IMG/VR virus record: IMGVR_UViG_3300027782_000248
Coordinates: 1 to 31,093 of that record
Length of the DNA stretch: 31,093 nt
Strand: one strand, 5' to 3'
Source: a virus
Positions 26,701 through 31,093 of this stretch are shown here, piece by piece; within the stretch, counting starts at the first letter, position 1; each line of letters opens with the position of its first letter. The notes under the pieces are model-generated. The model worked only from the letters and a program-made list of their open reading frames with translations, made no database searches and had not been told where the DNA came from. A program made the translations under genes and the position numbers.

Positions 26701-27365
26701 CAGCTCCAGCAAATACATCACAGCCTACCCTTAGCTCATCAAACGCAACACTTGCAGTCGGAAGCACATTTACATTTGGCGTTGGTAGTTGGAGCGGATC
26801 TCCAACAAGTTACGATCTTAGATTATATAGAGGAACCGCTGGGGTTATAACAAGCGAGACTCTTGTAAAGGCTGCAGGAAATGTGACAAGTAGCACTTAT
26901 GTAATACCGCAATCTGATTTTGATGATACGAATAATAGAAAGTACTACAGGGCTTTTGCTTCGGCAACAAATTCTACTGGAACATCTGGCTCTCCTGCTG
27001 GTACATTAACCCCAGGTCAAGAAATTGGACCGATAACCTCATCGGTTGCAGCAACAGCTCCAGGAACTCCAACAACTCCAACAAATGGCTGGACTGGTGG
27101 TCTTTCCTATCCATTTAGCTGGACAGCACCTTCTGCTGGAACTGTGAGTGGTGGAGGAGCTGCAACAATTACTGGATACTCTATAAGAATATATAGGGCT
27201 ACATCTAGTACTGGAACAGGATCAACTTTATGGGAAACAATATTTTCTACAGGAACAAGCAAGACATATAATGCACCAGATACTCAGTATTATGCATGTT
27301 CCGTTGCGGCAACAAATAGTGCTTCATTAACTGGAAACTACTCAACGATAAGTGCATACAAATGA
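23745..27365 (+). CDS. Large tail adhesin with N-terminal 15-residue repeats, Ig/PKD and FnIII modules
   Basis: A 1206-residue protein preceded by a CGGCGGA ribosome-binding-like sequence. Residues 6-48 hold three 15-residue repeats (Y-I/L-K-T-G...W...K) probably forming a small beta attachment domain. Ig-like sandwiches follow. Around residues 505-605 a PKD-like module is seen (YKVNFGDGTDSGW, then QYSATGNYSP). More Ig/FnIII-like modules continue to the end, where APGTPTTPTNGW opens a last FnIII-like module. Composition is Ser/Thr/Gly/Ala-rich with few charged residues, typical of exposed adhesins. It most likely binds the host surface or decorates the tail. It overlaps the small gene at 27362. 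Confidence 0.72.
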   Translation: MAGKTYIKTGTNSWARIKKVYLKTGGITWSPVRKVYIKTGASTWRKVYDTASNRPFIAGNDIPKIRLNTFRPNSTTDFTGTANDPVNPVVEAPPVQQMGPPITTPTVGWPSGTVGNHLWGYDGTWTSGNGSAITFIYQWLYNLTGDSNDNRFDPQFWISDTSSSRNTSSTGRADMLTNGTAYLGYSDGDYFDKNFLTFRVGATNSAGGPVYSESNPVYIVRQRPTGSINLINTTVDVPETLSATITYQDEWYRKPDLYDSYVEWFAVDSASDALTPSNRVAIQDLYTVSVTGTTTKTGTVTHNATLPNKFYSVRITLNNSNTQAAVKVIPGFTPNTPFTQEDSTAPGSALSVTTLNILDYNNNQGTDNRLYIPVGGLFKIQSNVTGVDGSTTYRIRYRMYNWQNSSYYGMDGTNYGTAASSAWTTRTGSNTSFGFGGTLINQISVSGTTATLLHNEVISSSLFGSTTFTGGQDRWQIEIEVSALKNSVRKYYADVVGGIPYYVSRPATLLLTASPAAAQVNEVVTLSGTITALGGGLSYPRQYKVNFGDGTDSGWLPSGGYSFGTSNPTFQITKQYSATGNYSPILTTIPDYSTTSTSVTVSPALTAPTSTSIVSMARLNDTTVRAVIGSSGGGGPYYQLYWQSGATAPTTTNYDAASLTSSVTEDFSFSSGITYYFYIRSSSQNLGNTIVGGTATAGTYSAYGPTTGAASYTFAQPTGSVSVSPTSGTAGTTTFTATPSVAAAPSANISYQWKYNDGSVLWLAAPNSITSPFNSTSSTYTPPANFVSLYGSSLRCDIVANNGVGTQLVTNSVARTVSAPVLIKTTGSKKIIPLGITVTSGATFVYVSTNGFIGLNADPGSAISIPSAGTYLNLFPTDLRQTALFTKATGSTYAIRYQGHLLGDTTKTVDYEILFTFGLATAQIFVITNNLGLIALSDTVLTINGVAQNTWSGASASTMTATADTALTTNNGVDDNRTAILLSAAAAPANTSQPTLSSSNATLAVGSTFTFGVGSWSGSPTSYDLRLYRGTAGVITSETLVKAAGNVTSSTYVIPQSDFDDTNNRKYYRAFASATNSTGTSGSPAGTLTPGQEIGPITSSVAATAPGTPTTPTNGWTGGLSYPFSWTAPSAGTVSGGGAATITGYSIRIYRATSSTGTGSTLWETIFSTGTSKTYNAPDTQYYACSVAATNSASLTGNYSTISAYK
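23760..23888 (+). repeat. Three tandem 45-base coding repeats
   Basis: Units begin at 23760, 23805 and 23850; the string ATaTAAAAACTGGT recurs at 23761, 23806 (one change) and 23851. Each encodes a 15-residue unit Y-(I/L)-K-T-G-x3-W-x2-(V/I)-(K/R). Tyr6/21/36 and Trp14/29/44 are exactly 15 apart. Confidence 0.85.
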
Positions 27366-27568
27366 TAGATAAATTAAATATAATAGAGGAAAGAATATCA
27401 AATATACAATTTCATATAGATCATGCCAACCATGCTATTTCTAATCCAGAGCTTTATAAAATACCAGAAGGTAAAGATGAAGTTAATTTAATTCAGTACC
27501 TACAAGATTTAATGTCTAAAAAAGAGGCATTAGAGGCAGAAAAAGAGACCTTGACTAATCAGGGTTAA
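27362..27568 (+). CDS. Small coiled-coil protein, paralogue of the next gene
   Basis: A 68-residue protein beginning in an ATGA overlap with the fibre gene, with no Shine-Dalgarno sequence, so probably coupled. It opens DKLNIIEERISNIQFHI and ends in a charged helix (SKKEALEAEKETL). It shares the pattern D-K-L-N-I-(I/V)...I...F-x-I and the closing K-x-x-A-L-x-A-E with the protein at 27596. Function is unknown; its place after the fibre genes suggests a tail fibre accessory or assembly factor. A promoter for the following genes lies across its 3' end. Confidence 0.7.
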   Translation: MIDKLNIIEERISNIQFHIDHANHAISNPELYKIPEGKDEVNLIQYLQDLMSKKEALEAEKETLTNQG

Positions 27569-27578
27569 ATGATATAAT
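27551..27578 (+). promoter_or_regulatory. Promoter TTGACT-N16-TGATATAAT
   Basis: TTGACT 27551-27556 and TATAAT 27573-27578 with 16-base spacing and an extended TG at 27570. The -35 lies inside the end of the upstream gene. The predicted start near 27585 falls on the GGAGGA ribosome binding site, giving a leader of only about 11 bases before the ATG at 27596. Confidence 0.75.
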
Positions 27579-27595
27579 ATGAAAGGAGGAACAAA

Positions 27596-27832
27596 ATGAC
27601 AACATTATTGACAAACGCAGATAAGCTAAATATTGTAAATCAGCATATCAAGAGTCTTGATTTTCAGATTTATAACTCTCAAATAGATCTAATTGAAGCA
27701 AATGCTGAGTCTCCTGTAAATTCTGAAACTGTTTCAACAATTAATTCAAAAATCAGTATTATGAATACAAAGAGAGCAGCACTTGCAGCAGAAGCTGCAC
27801 CACTTGCAGAATCAGCAGAAGTAGTAGAATAG
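27596..27832 (+). CDS. Small coiled-coil protein with its own promoter
   Basis: A 78-residue protein with a strong AAAGGAGGA ribosome binding site. It begins DKLNIVNQHIKSLDFQI after a short N-terminal extension, and its closing helix (NTKRAALAAEAAPLAE) mirrors that of the upstream paralogue at 27362. It is acidic, helical, without cysteine or signal peptide. The dedicated promoter suggests it is made in larger amounts than its paralogue. I recognise the type as a short protein common after phage tail fibre genes, but no function is established to my knowledge. Confidence 0.72.
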   Translation: MTTLLTNADKLNIVNQHIKSLDFQIYNSQIDLIEANAESPVNSETVSTINSKISIMNTKRAALAAEAAPLAESAEVVE

Positions 27833-27839
27833 GAATAAA

Positions 27840-28025
27840 ATGGCAGAAAAAGCGGAACTAGTTATTGCCGCCCTACAACAGCGTATTGGAGAAATCGTAT
27901 CTAATTATGAAACTCAAATTGCATTCTTGCGGGCAGAAATTACTAAACTTATTGAAGAAAAGGAAGCTAAGGTTGAGGCTATTAAAGAGTACGAAAGCCA
28001 CCTTGACGATATCACAACCGACTAA
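27840..28025 (+). CDS. Short coiled-coil protein
   Basis: A 61-residue protein, almost entirely one predicted amphipathic helix (IAALQQRIGEIVSNYETQIA, then LIEEKEAKVEAIKEYE). AGGA lies five bases upstream of the ATG. No signal peptide or membrane segment is visible, so it is not an obvious holin or spanin. The length suits an oligomerisation or trimer-forming helix for the adjacent tail-decorating proteins. It overlaps the next gene by 23 bases in another frame. Confidence 0.65.
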   Translation: MAEKAELVIAALQQRIGEIVSNYETQIAFLRAEITKLIEEKEAKVEAIKEYESHLDDITTD

Positions 28026-28371
28026 TTTTCCTTCAGGTATTGCTGTTAAAACAGATAAAGATACCTATTGGATTAAAGACGGAAAGAGATATAGGTTGAT
28101 TTCTGATAGGGCCGCCAAGTCTTGGTCATTTACAACTGTAAATGCAACTGAAGCGGCTTTAACAGGACTTAAGATGGCAGGTAAACTAGGGTTTAGAGAC
28201 GGCACATTGATCAAGAATGTGGCTGATGGTAAAATGTATCTAGTATCACAAAATAAACTAAGACACATTGTTGACCCAGATTGTTTCCAAAGATACGGAC
28301 TAGATAGATCAAAAATGATTGAGGTTTCTGAAAAAGAAATTTCAGCACACGATTTAGGAGAATTTTTATAA
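28003..28371 (+). CDS. Protein with two actinobacterial surface-type 'YLV-GKxR' repeats
   Basis: From TTG 28003 the product has 122 residues. It contains two related units: TYWIKDGKRYRLISD... ending FRDGTLIKN, then KMYLVSQNKLRHIVDPDCF... ending EISAHDLGEF. The pattern 'dGtLI+...vYlv..gK.R.I.....f...G....+...vs..ei' recurs in secreted cell-wall-associated proteins of Actinobacteria, where it appears as tandem repeats. That suggests a wall-binding or virion-decorating role here. The frame is open further upstream, but residues there are basic and unlike the rest, being the antiphase of the previous gene. TTG 28003 is the only credible start near the domain edge and has no clear Shine-Dalgarno sequence. 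It overlaps the next gene as TAATG. Confidence 0.6.
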   Translation: MTISQPTNFPSGIAVKTDKDTYWIKDGKRYRLISDRAAKSWSFTTVNATEAALTGLKMAGKLGFRDGTLIKNVADGKMYLVSQNKLRHIVDPDCFQRYGLDRSKMIEVSEKEISAHDLGEFL

Positions 28372-28775
28372 TGGCATTTGTTGACGGAGAACCAATTGAC
28401 GCAGCTAAATTAACTGCGTTAGAAACTAAATTAAATCAGTTGGCTGCAAAGATACCTTCATTTGGAGGAGACAACGGCAATAATACAGGTGAATTGCCAA
28501 CTCTTCCTACAATAAAGGCTGATAATGCTGGAGAGTTTCCCTTAGAGCCTGGAAAAATAAATACAAAATCTATAACTTTCCCTGGACAACCATTCCCTAA
28601 AAATCCAACCGTTATTATTACTGTAAGAAAAGGTTCTGGAGTTAATGCTTGGACACCGCAGGTAAGTGTATCTACTGGTTCACAATCTCCTACTGGATTT
28701 TCAATTAACTGCTCTATGCCAAAGACCGCTGTAGCACATAAAGTTTATATTAATTATATAGCAATAACCTATTGA
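28371..28775 (+). CDS. H-type-lectin-like tail/receptor-binding protein
   Basis: A 134-residue protein starting in a TAATG overlap, with TAGGAGA about nine bases upstream. The N-terminal 30 residues (EPIDAAKLTALETKLNQLAA) form a short helix of the kind that anchors or trimerises tail proteins, followed by a Gly/Asn linker. Residues about 66-134 read SITFPGQPFPKNPTVIITV, then SPTGFSINCSMP and a last strand VYINYIAITY. This matches the H-type lectin beta-sandwich pattern (F...F...P.V...; tGF.v; closing aromatic strand), a family of trimeric sugar-binding domains. It probably binds host surface glycans. Last gene of the late module: its stop overlaps the next promoter. Confidence 0.6.
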   Translation: MAFVDGEPIDAAKLTALETKLNQLAAKIPSFGGDNGNNTGELPTLPTIKADNAGEFPLEPGKINTKSITFPGQPFPKNPTVIITVRKGSGVNAWTPQVSVSTGSQSPTGFSINCSMPKTAVAHKVYINYIAITY

Positions 28776-28799
28776 CACCGTAGCTCAATATGCTACAAT
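28772..28799 (+). promoter_or_regulatory. Strong promoter TTGACA-N16-TGCTACAAT
   Basis: TTGACA 28772-28777 (perfect) and TACAAT 28794-28799 with 16-base spacing and an extended TGC. It begins over the stop codon of the lectin-like gene. The predicted start, near 28806, lies only about eight bases before a terminator-like hairpin. Confidence 0.82.
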
Positions 28800-28813
28800 T
28801 TAGATAATATTAA

Positions 28814-28838
28814 AGCCACAATTCTGTGGCTCTTTTTT
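28814..28838 (+). terminator. Terminator or attenuator hairpin between late and replication modules
   Basis: AGCCACA 28814-28820 pairs with TGTGGCT 28825-28831 (7 bp, ATTC loop), followed by C and six T (28833-28838). It would end late transcription after the lectin-like gene, but it also lies in the first 35 bases of the transcript from the promoter at 28772. Confidence 0.75.
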
Positions 28839-28853
28839 CACGCAGGGACATTA

Positions 28854-29654
28854 ATGACAAACGATTTAAAATGGATGCTATCATCAGATCAGCAATTCCC
28901 ATATCAAGATGACAAGATGATTGCCTTGTGGTTTAAAGTTATGAAATGGTTTAAGCCAGACGTAGTTGATTACCTTGGCGATACAGACGATCAAGCATGT
29001 TACAGCAAATATACTGAGGGACGATCAGCTGAGTTTTTAAATTATCATAAAAATGATAGCAAAGATCTAATTGTTCCGATGATGCGCCACGAGGCAAAGG
29101 GTGCAAGAGATTTTTATGCTAAAACAAGAGAGATGTTGCCAGATGCACAGCTGTTCTCAGCACTAGGAAACCACGACATTAGAGTATTTAATTACGTTGA
29201 TGCAAAGCTTCCAGATTACATTTCTGAGGTAACACCAGAGGCACTATGGAGTTTAGATTCTTTAGGTTATGATTATATCTATTATGACTCTTTACCAAAA
29301 CGTCGCTTTGGCGATGTGCACGTACACCACGGAATTTCGATATCGGCAACTGGGTCAGTCAGAAAAGATATGGAAGACCTACAAGTATCTTTAATCAGAG
29401 GACACTCACATAGAATTGCTTCACATATGGTAACATATGAATTAAGAAACGATGGCGAAGGAGAAACCCTTCGTGGATATGAGATTGGTCACATGTGTGA
29501 CGAAAAGGGGCCAGGTATGAAATATACTCAGCACCACGACTGGCAAAAAGGTTTTGCTGTGGCTCACATCGTAAATGATTATCCACACATTCAAATGATC
29601 CACATTGCTCCAGACTACTCATGCGTTGTAGATGGAAAAACATTCTCGCTATGA
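28854..29654 (+). CDS. Calcineurin-like metallophosphoesterase
   Basis: A 266-residue protein with the ordered metal-binding motifs of the family: SSDQQFP (Asp12), YLGDTDD (Gly42-Asp43), GNHD (105-108), VHHG (157-160) and GHSH (183-186). The usual first motif D-x-H is D-x-Q here. These enzymes bind two metal ions and cleave phosphomono- or diesters. In phages the substrate is usually unknown; nucleic acid or nucleotide processing is likely from its position at the head of the replication module. The start is ATG 28854 with AGGGAC upstream. It sits downstream of the promoter-hairpin unit and overlaps the next gene by ATGA. Confidence 0.85.
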   Translation: MTNDLKWMLSSDQQFPYQDDKMIALWFKVMKWFKPDVVDYLGDTDDQACYSKYTEGRSAEFLNYHKNDSKDLIVPMMRHEAKGARDFYAKTREMLPDAQLFSALGNHDIRVFNYVDAKLPDYISEVTPEALWSLDSLGYDYIYYDSLPKRRFGDVHVHHGISISATGSVRKDMEDLQVSLIRGHSHRIASHMVTYELRNDGEGETLRGYEIGHMCDEKGPGMKYTQHHDWQKGFAVAHIVNDYPHIQMIHIAPDYSCVVDGKTFSL

Positions 29655-29839
29655 TGAAATGCCAAAAATGTTCAGGTAGAGTTTTTGTAGATAGAGTATT
29701 TTCTCAAAAACTACATACGGAGTTGTTTTGCATCCTTTGCGGAAAGCGCTGGATGATCAATAAAGAAACGAATGCATTCGCTAAATGGCTAGAGAAAACA
29801 GACAGAGACTACGCAAAAAATTCGTCTATTTCTTCTTAA
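29651..29839 (+). CDS. Small zinc-ribbon protein
   Basis: A 62-residue protein starting at ATG 29651 in an ATGA overlap with the phosphoesterase stop. Cys4-x2-Cys7 and Cys27-x2-Cys30 (MKCQKCSGRVFVD ... ELFCILCGKRW) form a treble-clef/zinc-ribbon pair. I recognise closely similar small proteins in actinophage replication regions. They are presumably nucleic-acid or protein binding; the target is unknown. An alternative upstream ATG at 29621 would add ten residues inside the previous gene and is less likely. The last 55 bases overlap the HTH gene in another frame. Confidence 0.72.
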   Translation: MMKCQKCSGRVFVDRVFSQKLHTELFCILCGKRWMINKETNAFAKWLEKTDRDYAKNSSISS

Positions 29840-30267
29840 ATGGTAAAGTACATAAAGTACTTAGACTATCAAGAGCTAGAGACGAAGTAATAGCGTGGTC
29901 CTATTTAGATAAAAAAAGAATGATGTATTCTTATTCTCAAGTAGATAAGAATATGGAAAAAGCTTATACTATAACAGAAGTTAGTAAAATTTTAGGCAGG
30001 CACAGAGTAACGATAGAAGAATATATTTTGCAGGGCAAGATCAAGCAGCCTCAAAAGGTATATCCAATTAGTAATCCAGATAGTACTTGGTCTAAGTATA
30101 TGCTTAGCGAATCGGACATTCTGGACATTCACCAGTTTATTATTGATGCAGGTCATATTAGGGACCTGCCTTCAAGGTTAGAGTTGCAGGCCCTTCTCAA
30201 ACACAATTTAATAATGTATACTAAGACAGAAGACGGAAAATTTGTACCTGTATGGAAGGCGGAGTAA
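29785..30267 (+). CDS. HTH (MerR-like) DNA-binding protein
   Basis: A 160-residue protein. Residues 10-50 are a basic beta-rich region (KKFVYFFLNGKVHKVLRLSR). Residues 60-87 are a helix-turn-helix of MerR/excisionase type (AYTITEVSKILGRHRVTIEE followed by a Lys/Gln-rich wing region). Residues 104-119 (KYMLSESDILDIHQFI) give the usual closing helix. It probably regulates transcription or recruits replication proteins. The start is taken as ATG 29785 because the conserved-looking YFFLNGK segment has no later start codon; this makes a 55-base overlap with the zinc-ribbon gene. It ends KFVPVWKAE, with a TAATG overlap to the next small gene. Confidence 0.72.
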   Translation: MARENRQRLRKKFVYFFLNGKVHKVLRLSRARDEVIAWSYLDKKRMMYSYSQVDKNMEKAYTITEVSKILGRHRVTIEEYILQGKIKQPQKVYPISNPDSTWSKYMLSESDILDIHQFIIDAGHIRDLPSRLELQALLKHNLIMYTKTEDGKFVPVWKAE

Positions 30268-30409
30268 TGAATTCTTGTGAGGAATGCGGTAGGGATTTAG
30301 GTAAAAAGGCTAAGGTGTATCCAGTTATTATGGAGCCAGATGTTTTTGCTATTTGTGTTAAGTGTATTAATAAGTTTGAGTTTACTCCAATATGGAAGGC
30401 GGAATAATG
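30251..30409 (+). repeat. Direct repeat flanking the 46-residue gene
   Basis: TATGGAAGGCGGAgTAATG at 30251-30269 recurs as TATGGAAGGCGGAaTAATG at 30391-30409, 140 bases apart with one difference. Each copy encodes the end of a gene (WKAE, stop), contains its ribosome binding site and gives the next start codon. Confidence 0.85.
30267..30407 (+). CDS. 46-residue second zinc-ribbon protein
   Basis: A short gene with both ends in TAATG overlaps (30265-30269 and 30405-30409). Cys4-x2-Cys7 and Cys30-x2-Cys33 (NSCEECGRDLGK ... FAICVKCINKF) form a four-cysteine zinc site. Its last residues, FTPIWKAE, nearly repeat the end of the upstream HTH protein (FVPVWKAE). AAGGCGGA lies just upstream of the ATG and again before the next gene. 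Function is unknown; a nucleic-acid-binding or host-takeover role is a guess. The paired cysteines, perfect coupling and ribosome binding site make it a convincing real gene despite its size. Confidence 0.72.
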   Translation: MNSCEECGRDLGKKAKVYPVIMEPDVFAICVKCINKFEFTPIWKAE

Positions 30410-30613
30410 TCAGAGACAAGAGTCAAGGTAGACTTGTCATTCACACGCAATCTAGGAAACTACGAAAGCATTAGAATAAACATAGGTGTAGAAGATGATG
30501 TCCGTAGCGGAGAGAATGTAGACTCTGCTACAGAGAGAGTCTATGCATTTGTAGAGAATAAGCTAATAGAGAAGACTCGTGAAGTAGAGAAAGAGCTAAA
30601 AAGTGGCAAATGA
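30407..30613 (+). CDS. Unknown small protein of the replication module
   Basis: A 68-residue protein from ATG 30407 (TAATG overlap, GGCGGA upstream); an ATG at 30392 would lie inside the previous gene. The first half is beta-like (SETRVKVDLSFTRNLGNYES, then INIGVEDD); the second is a long charged helix (SATERVYAFVENKLIEKTRE). The layout, two or three strands then a helix, is a compact alpha/beta fold. I associate similar proteins with actinophage replication regions but know no function. Its 3' end overlaps the next gene by 11 bases. Confidence 0.65.
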   Translation: MSETRVKVDLSFTRNLGNYESIRINIGVEDDVRSGENVDSATERVYAFVENKLIEKTREVEKELKSGK

Positions 30614-30923
30614 GAAATTGCCATATGTTTTAATTGGGCTATACGAAAACCTCTATTTTGAGAAATATAATAAAAAGCCTAGGATAAATAAGTTTCGTGA
30701 AAAGTGGGCAATGCAGGATGTTATAGATAGCGTTGGTATGGACAAAGCTAAGGAACTTTTGGTATACTACTTTAAGACAGCCAAGTCTGGTCACCCTCTT
30801 AGTTTCTTTTTCTATAACTTTGACAAGATAGACTATTTAAAAACAGAACGTGAAAAAGATGCTAAGCATCGTAAGTTGCTACTACAGGCAACAAAAGAAC
30901 TAGTTGAAGGCGGGAATGAATGA
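30603..30923 (+). CDS. Unknown protein preceding the helicase (possible helicase loader/accessory)
   Basis: A 106-residue protein from GTG 30603, overlapping the upstream gene. It is helical: YVLIGLYENLYFEKYNKKP at the start, a middle WAMQDVIDSVGMDKAKELLV, an aromatic-rich stretch SFFFYNFDKIDYL, and a charged C-terminal helix. Its place just before the DnaB-like gene, with an ATGA overlap, is where some phages encode a helicase loader or primosome accessory. That role is inferred from position only. The end, VEGGNE, again encodes a GAAGGCGGG ribosome binding site for the next gene. Confidence 0.6.
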   Translation: MANEKLPYVLIGLYENLYFEKYNKKPRINKFREKWAMQDVIDSVGMDKAKELLVYYFKTAKSGHPLSFFFYNFDKIDYLKTEREKDAKHRKLLLQATKELVEGGNE

Positions 30924-31093
30924 ATACAGAAGCCGAGTTAATCTCAGCAGTATGTAAAAACAAAGACATTAGCACCCTGCTTGCAGATAATGTAGATGAA
31001 ATATTTACATCACATAAAGACATTTGGGATTCATTAAAGTCTTATTATTATAAGTTTAAGGCAGTACCAGAAGCTGGAATTCTTATGGAAAGA
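30920..31093 (+). CDS. DnaB-like replicative helicase, N-terminal part (runs off window)
   Basis: The 58 visible residues begin NTEAELISAVCKNKDISTLL, continue with DEIFTSHKDIWDSLKSYY and reach AVPEAGILMER at the window edge. This is the helical N-terminal domain layout of DnaB-type helicases ('E..ll.a....d...l.....d.F....h..i+..i...y.......p'). The ATP-binding domain would lie beyond the window. In phages this hexameric 5'-3' helicase unwinds the replication fork. It starts in an ATGA overlap with the upstream gene, preceded by GGCGGG. Confidence 0.72.
   Translation, partial: MNTEAELISAVCKNKDISTLLADNVDEIFTSHKDIWDSLKSYYYKFKAVPEAGILMER

Noticed and set aside
27865-28002. Upstream extension of the surface-repeat protein to ATG 27865
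   Set aside because: The added residues are a Lys/Leu-rich antiphase reading of the coiled-coil gene and show no domain continuity.
27840-28371. Frameshift fusion of the coiled-coil gene (27840) with the surface-repeat gene
   Set aside because: It needs a +1 shift, and no obvious slippery sequence is seen near 28003-28025; a TTG start with overlap is simpler. Not excluded.
1-31093. tRNA genes, integrase, transposase, toxin-antitoxin or anti-defence genes
   Set aside because: Looked for by motif and gap inspection; gaps are all 120 bases or less and no cloverleaf or family signature was seen.

Overview
This window is a contiguous piece of a tailed double-stranded DNA phage genome (siphovirus type: HK97-fold capsid, long tape measure, frameshifted tail chaperones). 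Every gene I can support is on the + strand and spacing is very tight; most junctions are TAATG, ATGA or GTGA overlaps, so translational coupling is the rule. Base composition is AT-rich. Gene order, the minor tail protein set, the small zinc-ribbon proteins, the HTH protein and the DnaB-like helicase start resemble phages of Actinobacteria. With this base composition a low-GC aquatic actinobacterial host is plausible, but that is inference and no sequence search was run.

Layout. 1-692: C-terminus of the portal protein. 746-2044: prohead protease whose C-terminal third is a scaffold, with a strong internal ribosome binding site that should also produce free scaffold from 1532. 2068-3123: major capsid protein, followed by a terminator and a new promoter. 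3227-6350: a small SAP/HeH-like protein, head-tail adaptor, head-closure protein, neck protein and probable tail terminator. 6471-7178: major tail tube protein, again followed by a hairpin and a new promoter. 7293-7957: tail assembly chaperones G and G-T, linked by a -1 frameshift site (CCCAAAC plus hairpin). 7969-14481: 2170-residue tape measure. 14481-27365: distal tail, a hub apparently split over two genes, minor tail proteins and two very large fibre/adhesin proteins built from FnIII-, Ig- and PKD-like modules. 27362-28775: three short coiled-coil proteins (two are paralogues), a protein with two actinobacterial surface-type repeats and an H-type-lectin-like protein. 28776-28853: a strong promoter running straight into a terminator-like hairpin, marking the border between late and replication modules. 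28854-31093: metallophosphoesterase, zinc-ribbon protein, HTH protein, a 46-residue second zinc-ribbon protein flanked by direct repeats, two small proteins and the start of a DnaB-like helicase.

Regulation. Several intergenic spaces carry -10 boxes close to TATAAT, four with the extended TGN element. At least one gene (18555) has its -10 box placed so that the message would be leaderless. The most abundant proteins (capsid, tail tube) use almost only CGN arginine codons, whereas a neighbouring low-abundance gene uses only AGR.

No tRNA, CRISPR array, insertion sequence, integrase or recognisable lysis gene was found. No gap without a gene exceeds about 120 bases. Minus-strand open frames look like shadows.
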